Below are positions 44,197-55,129 of a DNA stretch of 64,000 nucleotides, in pieces; within the stretch, counting starts at the first letter, position 1; the number at the start of each line of letters is the position of its first letter. Made by a program: the position numbers and the translations under genes. The DNA is from Elymus sibiricus (taxonomy: Eukaryota > Streptophyta > Magnoliopsida > Poales > Poaceae): NCBI GenBank assembly GCA_039707655.1, contig CM077672.1:195400537-195464536 (forward strand), written 5' to 3'. The notes under the pieces were generated by a model. The model ran no database searches. It was not told the origin of the DNA and saw nothing but the letters and a program-made list of their open reading frames with translations.

Positions 44197-45707
44197 GGGC
44201 ATCTCCAACACTGACCCGCAAATTTGCTCCAGCATCCGTCCGCGGACAGTGGGACCAGTCCGCGGACACGGATGCGGGAGGCGGCCATCTAACGCTGCCC
44301 GCCTACATCATACCCCAATTTTTTTAAGTTCGCACGTTCAAATAGTCACATATATAGTCTAAAATAGTTCAAATGTTCAAATGTAACGGTAGTTCTAATT
44401 TAAAAAGTTCAAATATTACACTCCAACATTGTTGTCTCCCTTAACTGCCCACAAATGCTCAATCAGATCTTCCTTCAGTTGCTCGATGCCGAATTTGTTG
44501 ATGCATCTGAACAAACTCTTCAAATGTGGCCGGATTTTGGTCGGGAAGTTCGATAGGATCACCCATGTTCTCAAATTCAAGACCTGTGGCAGCATCCTCA
44601 CCCTCATCCTCCACGATCATGCTATGCATGATCACACAACAGGTCATCACCTCCCACAAGGTCTCCGGATCCCATTGTTTAGCAGGTCCATGAACAACTT
44701 CAAAACGTGCCTGCAGAACTCCAAATGCCCTCTCAACATCCTTTCTAGCCGCTTCTTGTCTTTCAGCAAAGTGAGACTTTTTTGACCAACTGGGTTAGAG
44801 ATGATGTTCACAAAGGTAACCCAAGGAGGATAGATACCGTCAACCAGATAGTAGCCCATGTTGTACTCATGCCCATTGACAATATAGTGGCAAGGAGGAG
44901 CTTTTCCTTCAGTCATCCTAGCAAACAATGGTGATCGCTGCAGCACATTGATGTCATTATGAGACCCGGGCATGCCAAAGAAAGCGTGCCAAATCCAAAG
45001 ATCATGTGATGCAACTGCTTCAAGAATGATGGTGGGCTTCTTAACATGACCCTGATATTGCCCTTGCAAAGCTTTTGGGCAGTTCTTCCATTTCCAATGC
45101 ATGCAGTCAAGTGATCCGTGCAAACCTGGCCACCCTCTTGTTTCTGAGATTGCCAAGAGCCTCTCGGTGTCTGCCACAGTTGGTTCTCTCAGGTATTGAG
45201 GTCCAAACACCTCGACCACGGCAGTTGCAAACCTGACCATGGCATCTCCGCATGTGCTCTCGGACATCCGTAGGTATTTGTCCCACGAATCAGCGGCCGT
45301 GCCATACGCAAGCATCCGCAGTGCGGCCGTGCACTTCTGGTAACCAGAGAAACCAATCCTTCCCACGACGTCCTTCTTCAAGATGAAGTAGTCATCAAAG
45401 GACCGGACGCCATGGTAGAGACGATCGAAGACATTTTTGCGCATCCAAAAGCGTCGGCGAAAATGAGAGGATGGAGGCGCGATGTCCGGGAGGGGTTTTG
45501 GGTGGGCCGGGGTGTCGGAGTCTTACATGGCTGCTGTCCGCACTCCCGCAAAGCCCCACCTCCCACACTTTGTCTCGGGTTTGCCAGAGAAAGTATGTCT
45601 GGACCGCTCGGCGAACCGATACAGGCCCCCGTTGGATGGCAGAACACGTCCGGACCGCGTGGTCCGGACGGTTGTGGGCTGTTTGAGGGTCCGCTTTGGA
45701 GATACCC
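44197..45707 (-). mobile_element. PIF/Harbinger DNA transposon, TSD TTA
   Basis: 1511 bp. Left end GGGCATCTCCAACACTGACCC and right end (inverted) GGGTATCTCCAAAGCGGACCC. TSD TTA is at 44194-44196 and 45708-45710. It encodes a DDE transposase on the minus strand. The second Harbinger protein (Myb-like) is absent. Confidence 0.9.
44459..45444 (-). pseudogene. Harbinger transposase (DDE_Tnp_4), one frameshift
   Basis: Minus-strand frame from 45444. Recognisable motifs are YHGVRSFDDYF, GSLDCMHWKWKNCPKALQGQY (first catalytic Asp), LWIWHAFFGMPGSHNDINVL (second Asp) and YYLVDGIYPPWVTF. A shift at a six-base homopolymer (44778-44783) changes frame, after which the alternative frame reads RKDVERAFGVLQARFE with the catalytic Glu. 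The C-terminus ends in EEFVQMHQQIRHRA near 44470. The protein would be about 330 residues, with the N-terminus perhaps short. It cuts and joins element ends in the nucleus. Confidence 0.85.
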
Positions 45708-45710
45708 TTA

Positions 45711-46276
45711 CCGCCTGAAACTAAAAGGACGACTAATAGTACAGCTGGTTGTTGACTATATATATTATGATGTAGCCATGTCATGGGCTATCACTTAGGT
45801 TGACTATAAGACTAGTATTTTTTCCATATTTTCTCTGTTTATTTCTTTATATTTATTATATTTGTTTACGAGCCCGTGTAGTGATAGACTCTTGTATGAG
45901 AGCCTATTCTTCTTATTTTTCTTCACATGTCTCTTATCTATATAGGCAAAAATATCATGTAAATCGGCTGTAAGTCTGTTATTATACTTGCTTTAACACC
46001 ACCCTTCCAATCACCCAAACACTGGTTGGCTCTCCTCACAGTCACACATTTAGTATCCACCAGCCGACCTGCGCACTTCCTTTAAATGTATACCAAATGT
46101 TTATTAAAGATCAATTGTATTGATTAATTATCTTATTTGTGCAATTTTTTATTTTTATTTATGAAATCAAACTTTTTTATTTAATCTGTAATTGTGCTTT
46201 TTTATCCATGCCAGTTAAATGTTTCAGAAATGTACTACTAAAGCTTTGTAATGTGCGACTATACTAGCTTAATTTC
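45711..46276. other. Intergenic sequence with a MITE-like segment
   Basis: 45730-45996 has TAGTACAGCTGGTTGTTGAC near the left and CGGCTGTAAGTCTGTTATTA near the right, weakly inverted, and recalls a common Triticeae MITE. Ends and TSD are not certain. The remainder is AT-rich. Confidence 0.4.
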
Positions 46277-46278
46277 TA

Positions 46279-46426
46279 CTCCCTCCGTTCACTATTATAA
46301 GATGTTTTGGATATTTCAGTATGAATTATATATGGACTGAAATGAGTGAACAGACACACTAAAACGTATCTATATACATCTGACTTAGAAAAAAGTTAAA
46401 ACACCTGTAATTTAGAATGGAGGGAG
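46279..46426. mobile_element. Stowaway MITE (Tc1/Mariner), TSD TA
   Basis: 148 bp from CTCCCTCCGTTC to GAATGGAGGGAG with TA on both sides. Classic grass Stowaway. Confidence 0.92.
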
Positions 46427-46428
46427 TA

Positions 46429-47211
46429 TTTATGAAATTGCTTGTCTTTTATTTTTACTTTTTTTTGGTAGGCTAGTTTGAGAAGACCAATCAAGTAGGC
46501 GCCCCAGCCCAGTTGCTTTTATTTTCTTAGTCAGCTACCGATAGCCGGGCAAGTTCAACAATTTTTCATCACTTTGCACTTAGCACTACATGATTCCGAC
46601 GGAACAGCGGTGACATAATCGATCGATGGTCTGAGATAATATCTGTGTTGTGTCGCAGGGGTTTGCCTCGATCAAAGAAAAGAAACCGCTACCAGTGTTG
46701 AAGCTGCAGAGGAGTAGGAGTAAACAGTAAGCTGCAGGTTTTTCGAAAAAGAAAAAAAAAACAGTAAGCTGCAGGTAGCCGACACTGCTCCGTGCGTGCT
46801 CCAGCGACCCGTCACATCGAGAGGCTTGTCCGTAGCTGTTGTTGCAACCGATGCCGCACGCTCCATCACTTGTCCGTCCCCCGTCCCATCCATGCATCAC
46901 GCGGCAGCACCAGCTAGATAAGAGAATACTAGCATAATAAAGAAAGAAAAATATCCCATGGATGCAAATCTAAGCGCGCCCACGCAGACACAGACAGAGA
47001 GGGGAAGCGTGCCCGAAACACTTGCAAATGCCAAAAAAATCTTCGCTCCCGCTTTATAGATAAAGCCGCAACGATGATATAAAGTTCGAACAAAACACAA
47101 CCACTTAAGTCCACCGAAAAGAAAACGAGCAAGGTTTAACGCCGGAGGCAACAGCAAAGCAAAACAAACCCACTGAAAGAAAGAGAAAAAAAGTCTCAAG
47201 GCGGATAGATA
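46429..47211. other. Intergenic sequence
   Basis: Contains an 18-bp direct repeat (46722-46739 and 46759-46776). No gene supported. Short frames on the minus strand have no similarity I recognise. Confidence 0.4.
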
Positions 47212-47219
47212 GAAATAAG

Positions 47220-47812
47220 TAGGGGTGGAAACGGATCGGATACGGATCGGATAGTGCTCTTACCACTTCCATTTTCATATTTTCAAAACGGATACGAATG
47301 CGAATGCGGATGTTATCGGATACGAATGCGGATCAGATGTTACTCGAATACGCGATTCGGAACGGATACGAATAATAGCAACATATTGCTTAAAAAAATT
47401 AGTCAATAGATATGTGACATGAAATAATCAGCTTGCGATATACAATAAGTCAATGATAAATAGGTTATGAATAAATACTACTGTAATGCATAATGATTTC
47501 TAAGTTTAGTCATGCAATGAGTAAAATTTGACCACTTATTTGGCTTTATGTTGGATAATTGGCGTGTTGGGGCTAGAATTTTGAAAATTACCTCCCATAA
47601 TCTTATTCGGATACGGATATATCCATTTCCATATCCATATTTGTGTCAAAATCTCATACCATATTTACTTTTTTATTTTTAAAATAAATGCAGATACGGA
47701 TAATTTCCATTTCCATTTTAGTTCGGATGCGGATGTTTCGGATACGAATAGGCATTTTCTCGAATACGAATATCAGATATTTCGGATTATCCACTACCAG
47801 TTTCCACCCCTA
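47220..47812. mobile_element. hAT-type non-autonomous element, 8-bp TSD
   Basis: Ends TAGGGGTGGAAAC and GTTTCCACCCCTA are perfect inverted repeats. The flanks GAAATAAG (47212-47219) and AAAATAAG (47813-47820) match at 7 of 8 positions. Subterminal regions are packed with CGGATACGGAT and GATACGAATGCGG motifs on both sides. No ORF. Confidence 0.85.
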
Positions 47813-47820
47813 AAAATAAG

Positions 47821-49536
47821 AAGTCGGGAAGCGCCTTGAAATTCCTTGTGAATGCGTTGATGGCCGGTCAGTCACACCTTTTGCTCAGCAGTTTTCAAAG
47901 CTGCATGAAACCACACAATTTGTAAATAGCATCAATCACCCGAGCTAGGTGAACATGCTCAATCATAAGCTTATTTCTAATGCCCCAAAGGGTCCAAGCT
48001 AGCATATGTGTTGAGCATTAATCGTAGAATATGTGTCCGTGAAGTCTGCTGGGCACCAACCACTGTCCCAGACTTCACAGACATAGCTCCGAAGAAATTG
48101 AGCGGCGATACAAGAGAAGAAAATATGGTTCATGTCTTCCGCAACCTCACAATGAGGACATTGGCCATCTCCTGGTCCATGCCACTTCAAAACTTGGTTA
48201 CTAGAAGGCAATCGACGCATAAGCTGCCAAAGGAAAAATTTATCCACGGTGGGAGAGGCGTAGTCCACAGCTCGATCATCTCAATAGGTCCCAGCTCGCC
48301 CGCTAGAATATAATAAAGGGATTTGGAGGAGAAATTTCCTAAGGGCTCCAACGCCCAATAGGTAACATCTAGCGAGTCGGAAAGCGTCTGATCGGCCAGG
48401 TCGTTCAGCAAGGCCGTCCATTCCTATAACTCAACCAGACCTAGAGAGCGACGGAACACGAGGTTTCCCACTCCTCGAGCCATAACCAAGGCTAAGGAGA
48501 TATCCGGTTGCGCCGTAATGGCGAAGAGGGACGAGAATTGCTCTCTAAGTGGGCGATTCCCATGCCACCAGTCGAGCCAAAAAATAGCCGAATTACCGGA
48601 GCCCACCTCAATCCTCGAGCATAGTCGAAAGAACGGCTTGAGGGATTGGATAGCTTGCCAGAATTGTGACCCCTGGCTGCGATTGCAAGTGGCAAAAGAT
48701 TGACCCTGGAGGTATTTAGCCTTAATGAGGTCCAGCCACAACCCTTTATCATTAGAGACAATCCTCAGATCCATTTGGTCATCAGGCAAATATTCATGCG
48801 TCTCCTGGACATGATGCCTAGACCCCCTGGTCTTTAGGCTTGCAGCCATATGGTATTTTTTTTCTTATTGGCCTCCCCTTGCCAAAAGAACCGGTGTTGA
48901 TATTTATCAATGTCGGCATGGGACCCCTCCGGAAATAAAAATAATCCCATCGCAAACATAGGGAGACTTGGGGACATGGGGTCACCCTGACGTAGTCCTT
49001 TTTTCGTCTGAAAGTAATGACCTATGTCATAATTGACTTTGATAGCCACACTACCTCTAGTAACAAAATTTTGGATCCACTGGCGCCATTTATCGGAGAA
49101 TCCTTTCATTCTCAAGGCTTGTTGAAGGAACGACAATTTGACCTTGTCATGGGCTTTTTCAATGTCAATCCTGAAAACTACTCCACTCATGTTTTTTGGT
49201 GCATCTCGTGAGTGGTCTCATGCAGGATTACTACTCGGTCGAGTATATTTCTTCCTTGCATGAAAGTCGTTTGGGATGGTCGGACGACATGGTCGGCAAC
49301 CGTGTTGAGCCTATTAGTAGCCCCTTTGGTGGAAATCTTGAAGCTGGTATTAAAGAGACATATGGGTCCATATAGCTGGATCCGCTCAATCTCCTTAACT
49401 TTGGGCAAACTATCTCGCCAAAAATAAGGCTGAATAGGTCAAGTTGGCCAGCATAAATACAATTGAACAACTCCAATAGAATTATACGGGGAAGCCATCA
49501 AGTCCTAGAGCTTTCTTATGTTCCATTTGGAACACT
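47821..49536 (-). pseudogene. LINE (L1-type) reverse transcriptase remnant
   Basis: Minus-strand reading in pieces: RT segment with FMQGRNILDRVVILHE (49300-49190), FRIDIEKAHDKVKLSFL and KKGLRQGDPMSPSLPMF (49190-48940), then a jump that skips the YADD region into HADIDKYQHRFFWQG. Next come LWLDLIKAKYLQGQSF and FWLDWWHG (48760-48550). A final zf-RVT piece has LPSSNQVLKWHG and CPHCEVAEDMNHIFFSC (48220-48100). Stops and shifts separate the pieces. The catalytic RT motif is gone and no poly-A tail is evident. Confidence 0.8.
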
Positions 49537-50446
49537 GCTACTCGTGATGGAGTTGTTGGATTTCCCCGAAGAGGAAGGGTGAAGCAGTATATTAGCAGAT
49601 AGTATTTCCCTCAATTAAGAACCAATGTTTATCGAACTAGTAGGAGGCAGCACACGAACAACTTTAGCAGCACCTGCACGCAAACAAAATAATTGCTTGC
49701 ACCCAACAAAGGCAAGGGGGTCGTCACTACCCTTGTTCTTGCCAGCAACAAGATTAAAACTGATAGTGATATGCAAAGTAATAAAAAGTAAAATAAAATA
49801 AAAGAAAGCAAATAGAGCAATTGTAGGAGACTTAGTATTAATGGAGAATAGACCCAGGGGCCATAGGTTCACTAGTGGTATCTCTCTCGAAAGCATAGCA
49901 ACGGTGGGTAAACAAATTACTGATGGGCAATTGATACAATTGAGCATAGTTATAATTGTGATCATTCATGGCATAATCAATACATAGGCATTACGTCCAT
50001 GACAAGTAGACTGTTAATCCAACTACATCTACTACTATTACTCCACCCCAAGACTGCTATCCAGCATGCATCTCAATGTATTAAGTTCATACAAACAGAG
50101 TAACACTTTAAGCAAGATGACATAATGTAGAAAAAGTAAGATCAATAAATATGACCCTACCGCTTGGCGTGTGGGGCCCTCGTGGGTATTCTCGTCCTTC
50201 CCCTAATCTTTTAGGGTCTCTTATTGTCCAGGAAAAATCGTCAAAAAGTTTCATCGCGTTTGGACTTCTGTAGGTATGGATTTTCTGGAAAACCAAAAAC
50301 AAGTAAAAAAAACATGAACTGGCATTGGGCACTAAATTAATAGGTTAGTCCAGAAAAATAATATAAAATGGCATATAAAGCATACAAAAGTGATAATATA
50401 ATAGCATTTAACAATAAAAAATTATAGATACCTTGTAGATGTATCA
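49537..50446 (-). repeat. 3' LTR of a gypsy element (1.55-kb family), internally deleted
   Basis: Minus strand starts TGATACATCTACAAGG at 50446 and ends CACGAGTAGCA at 49537. It is about 640 bp shorter than its relatives. The loss is near 50150 and removes the U3 inverted-repeat region and TATA box. Confidence 0.75.
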
Positions 50447-52779
50447 ACATCCCCAAGCTTAATTCCTACTCGTCCTCGAGTAGGTAAATGATACCAAAAG
50501 AATTTTTGATGTTGAATGCTACCTAACATGTACTTGATCAAATGTTGTAATTGCGGTATGAATATTGGGATATGGGTGATTCAAGGCAATAGTCTATCAA
50601 TTTGACATTGAAACAATACTATGAAAGCATAATAGTAAACAATCATTGCCTTTCAAAATAAAGACGCTAAAGAACATGATCCCTACACACTTAATCATGA
50701 AAAGCATGGCATGCTCAGTATTCCTAACATAAAGATATCAAATCATGAACAACCCTGGTGCGAAACCAATCAACTGAATCATACTTTTTCTCGCTTTAGC
50801 TTTTTCAACTCTCACGCAATACTTGAGCATGAGCCAAGGACTTATCACTTTGGATGGCAAAGAGAATGATGATGGGGGTTTATAAGGAAAGACAAAAAGT
50901 ATAAGAAAGTATCACATCAACGAAGCTTGATTGTTAGGCAATGGAGAGGCCTTACAATCGATGTTAATGTGAGGAGTAGGGATTGCCATGCAATGGATGC
51001 ACTAGAGTTATAAGTGTATGAAAGCTATCTATATGAAACTAAGTGGGTGTGCATCCAACTTACCTGCTCATGAAGACCTCAAGCATTTGAGGAAGCTCGT
51101 CACCAGAATATCCAAGTCAAGTTCTATGATGTAAAAATCCAACTAGTATATGAAAATGAAAATCATGGAGACTCTCTATGAAATACATGGTGCTACTTTG
51201 AAGCACAAGTGTGGTAAGAGGATAGTAGTGTGCCCCCCCTCTCTCTTTTTCTCTCTTTTTTTCTCTATTTTTTGAATGGCCTCACGGACCTCATCCCCTC
51301 TTTTTCGAGGACTCATAAGTCTCCTCCAATTCATATCCTCACAGGTAGGGGCAGAATCTAATAATGATGATCATCACACTTTTATTTACTTACAACACAT
51401 AAACATATGAATAACATGATGACTGAAAATGAATGCCTTTGGCAGTGTACCGGGATGTCTAATGATCTAGTGTAACATGCATTATAATCAGGAACGGTGG
51501 CTTTGCCAGAAAATATCATGTTAGCTCTATATGATCATGCCAAGCAATATGACAAGTGAATGCTCAAGTCATGTAAATAGTAACAATGGAAGTTGCATGG
51601 CAATATATCTCGGAATGGCTATGGAATGCCATGATAGGTAGGTATGGTGGTTGTTTTGAGGAAGATATAATGAGGCTTATGTATGAAAGAGTGTATCATT
51701 TCACGGAGTTGGATGCACCGGCGAAGTTTGCACCAAGTCTCGAGGTGAGAGTGGGCAATGCAAGGTACCGAGGAGGCTAGCAAATTATGGATAGATGGAA
51801 GTGCTTTAAAGTCCTGAAACTCACATTAGTCATAAAGAACTCAAATACTTATTTCAAAAGCTTTATTAGCCCTCGAAGCAAAGAGTAACTCGAATGCTCC
51901 TAGGGGGGAGGTTGGTAGGAGTTAACCATTGCACGCCCCCGATCTAAGCAACACAAAGGATATCGATCAATGATAAATCATTCTCCAACTTCCTCACTAT
52001 GCCAAGGACTAACACTTTCATGTATAGGGACTCACAAACCTTAACGCCAATATTTATACTAAACCATAATCATTCACTAACACACTCATATATTATCATC
52101 TCAATATCGCAAAACTATTGGAAGGAATCAAACAAATCATACTCAATGATCTACAAGTCCATGCAAGTTTTTATTATACCACCGTTGTATACCTATCATT
52201 TTTGGACCAATCATATAACTCATGCAAATTACCACTTCCTAATTAACTCTCCGAAAGATATAAGGGAAGCAAAAGAGTGCAAATAATTTCTACAAACATA
52301 TCGCCATGCTCAAACAAATATAAGTGAAGTACTAGAGCAATTGCCTCAACTCAAAAAGATATAAGTGAAGTACGGATGAGCATTCTATAAATTTAAGATG
52401 AATGTGTGTCTCTCTAATAAATGTGTCCAGAAAAAGATGATTGTGAAGACTAGCAGGAAAAACTAAAATAAAATCAAAGATGCTCCAAGCAAAACACATA
52501 TCATGTGAAGAATAAAAATATAGCTCCAAGTGAGGTTTACCGATAGTATTGAAGGCAAAAGAGGGGATGCCATCCGGGGCATCCCCAAGCTTAGACGCTT
52601 GAGTCTTTGTTGAATATTAGCTTGGGGTGTCTTGGGCATCCCCATGCTTAGGCTCTTGCCACTCCTTGTTCTTCTCATATCTCCATCTCACCCAAAACTT
52701 GAAAACTTCATTCACACAAAACTTAACGGAACTCGTGAGATAGGTTAATATAATAAAATAAATCATTCACTTGGGTACT
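50447..52779 (-). mobile_element. 3' internal region of the same gypsy element
   Basis: It begins next to the LTR with AAGCTTGGGGATGT (minus strand, polypurine tract) and a CTCGAGGACGAG hairpin. The rest is non-coding and matches 1-480 and, inverted, 55560-57000. It is cut at 52779 by the plus-strand element, with TSD half GTACT at 52775-52779. Confidence 0.75.
52563..52586 (-). other. 9-bp-stem hairpin in retroelement 3' region (second copy)
   Basis: GGGGATGCC-ATCCGG-GGCATCCCC, identical to 237-260. Confidence 0.6.
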
Positions 52780-54321
52780 TGATATGTTTTCAACGTATCT
52801 ATAATTTTTGATTGTTTCATGCTATTATATTATCAATCTTGTATGCTTTATATGCAATTTTGTATCATTTTTGGGAACTAACCTATTAACCTAGTGCCCA
52901 GTGCCAGTTTCTGTTTTTACCTATATTGTTTCGCAGAAAAACCATACCAAACGAAGTCCAAACACGATGAAACTTTACGGTGATTTTTCTGGACCAGAAG
53001 GGACCCTAGAAGCTTCAGGGGAGGCCAGAAGCTCTAGAAGAGATCCACAAGCTCACACGGCGCCCCTAGGGGGGGCGCACCACTTGAGCTTGTGGGCTCC
53101 TCGTAGGTCCAATCGACCTAATTCCAGCGCTATAAATTTCCAAATAATCCAAAACCCAAGAGCGAGACCCGAAACAATTATTCCACCGCCGCAAGCCTCT
53201 GTTCTTCTGCGATCCCATCTGGAGGCCACCGTCGGTACTCTGCCGGAGGGGGAATCGATCACGGAGGGGTTCTTCTTCAACCTTAATGCCCTTCCGATGA
53301 TGTGTGAGTAGTTCCCACAGGACCTACGGATCCATAGTGATTAGCTAGATGGCTCTCTCTCTCTCTCTTTGATCTTCAATACAATGTTCTCTTCGGAGTT
53401 CTACCCGATGTAATCTTCTTTTGCGGTATGTTTGTTGGGATCCGATGAATTGTGGGTTTATGATCAGATTATTCATTGAAAGTAATTGAGTCTTTTCTGA
53501 ACTTTATTATGTGTGATTGTTATAGCTTTGTATTTCTTTCCGATCTATCCGTTTGGTTTGGCCAACTAGATTGATTTATCTTCAGCGGGAGAGGTGCTTT
53601 GTGGTAGGTTCAATCTTGCGGTGTCCTCACTCTGTGACAGGAGGAGTAGCGAGGCACGTATTTGTATTGTTGCTACTAAGGGTAAAACGGAGGGGTTTAA
53701 TCATATTGCTTGGTTTTATTCTGTCTACATTATGTCATCATGCTCCAAGCATTACTCTGTTTGTTATGAATTTAATACCTTAAGATGCATGCTGGATAGC
53801 GGTCGAGGGGTGGAGTAATAGTAGTAGATGTAGATGCAGGCAGGAGTCGGTCTACTTGTCACGAATGTAATGCCTATGTACTAATCATGCCATGAATAAC
53901 GTCATAACTATGCGCTTTTCTATCAATTGCCCAACAGTAATTTCTTTACCCACTGTATGCTATGTTCTTGAGAGAGATGCCTCTATTGAAAACTATGCCC
54001 CCCGGGTCCATTCACCAAATTTACTAAAACCGTAATTTACTTGCTGCAATTCATTTCCTTTTACTTTCTTTTGCAATTTATATATCTACCACTATCAGAA
54101 TTAATCCTTGCAATTAACGAGTACAAGGGGATTGACAACCCACTTGCCGCGTTGGGTGCAAGTATTTTGTTTGTGTGTGTGCAGGTACTATCAACCTTTG
54201 TCTGTGTGAATCTCCTATTGGTTCGATAATATTGGTTCTCTACTGAGGGAAATAATATCCGCTACTATATTACTTCACCCTTCCTCTTCGGGGGAAATCC
54301 CAACGCAGCTCACAAGTAGCA
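52780..54321 (+). repeat. 5' LTR, 1.55-kb gypsy family
   Basis: 1542 bp, TGATATGTTTTCAACG...CTCACAAGTAGCA. TATA box TATAAAT at 53131. Confidence 0.88.
53046..53094 (+). other. U3 inverted repeat (copy 3 of 3)
   Basis: Arms CACAAGCTCA (53046-53055) and TGAGCTTGTG (53085-53094), 10 bp, perfect, around a GGCGCCCC...GGGGCGC core. It ends 36 bp upstream of TATAAAT. Confidence 0.65.
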
Positions 54322-54332
54322 AAAAGAATTTA

Positions 54333-54350
54333 TGGCGCCGTTGCCGAGGA
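54333..54350 (+). other. Primer binding site (tRNA-Asp type)
   Basis: TGGCGCCGTTGCCGAGGA, 11 nt after the LTR end. Confidence 0.82.
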
Positions 54351-54489
54351 GACTTCATCAAGCAAAGCAAGGTCCTTACATACACATTATCATTTACTTG
54401 TTCTACTTTTTATTTGCTTTTATTAGTCTCGTTAAAAAATCAAAAATACAATTTTTTTTATCTTGTGTGCTTTATTTGCTTGTTGCTAT

Positions 54490-55129
54490 GGCTAGTTCTC
54501 ATCCCGAAACTCCCCTTCCTCCTTACCTCAGTGAGGGTTCTGAAAATTTAAACTTTAAGCAGTTAAGTGATGAATCCTTAAAAGAAGCCTGAGATAGACT
54601 ATTAGAGATGCAAGAAAGGGCTAATTCCAAATGCCATGTTAAATTACTCCTCTGAAGCTTTTATGTTGGTTTATCTCTCCATCATAGGCATGTTTTGGAT
54701 TTATTATTTGAGAGAGATTTCATTGGGAATAATGCTTTTGACACTTATGAAAAGATGAGAAGTATGTTAGGACAACCAATGATAGATACTATCGAACCTA
54801 CTATACTAGTAAGTTATCGCCAAACTGAATTAATCAAAGAAACTAAAGCTAGTATGGAGGCTCATCTTAAGGGACTATACAAACTTTCCACTAAAGTGAA
54901 TGGTAACATTGTGTTACAAAATAAGAAGTATGATGCTTTAGAACAGAAACTTGATAATGTTGACATACTGAAAACTGAGATAGAAGTTTTAAATGGAAAA
55001 TTTGATCATTTGATTCACCTAATTAATGAAGGAAAAGAAAGTAAGTTGGGAAAGAGGAAGATTGGCAATGGCACTAGACCATTTGGGAAAGAGATGGTTA
55101 AGCATGCTTTGAAAGATGATAATACTTGA
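54490..55129 (+). pseudogene. Coding remnant of non-autonomous gypsy subfamily
   Basis: Starts MASSHPETPLPPYLSEGS, reads to a TGA at 54590, passes another stop near 54655 and continues in a 144-codon frame from 54695 to 55129. The second part is helical and Lys/Glu-rich (DALEQKLDNVDILKTEIE), a likely coiled coil. No gag, zinc-knuckle or enzyme motif. Function unknown. Confidence 0.5.
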
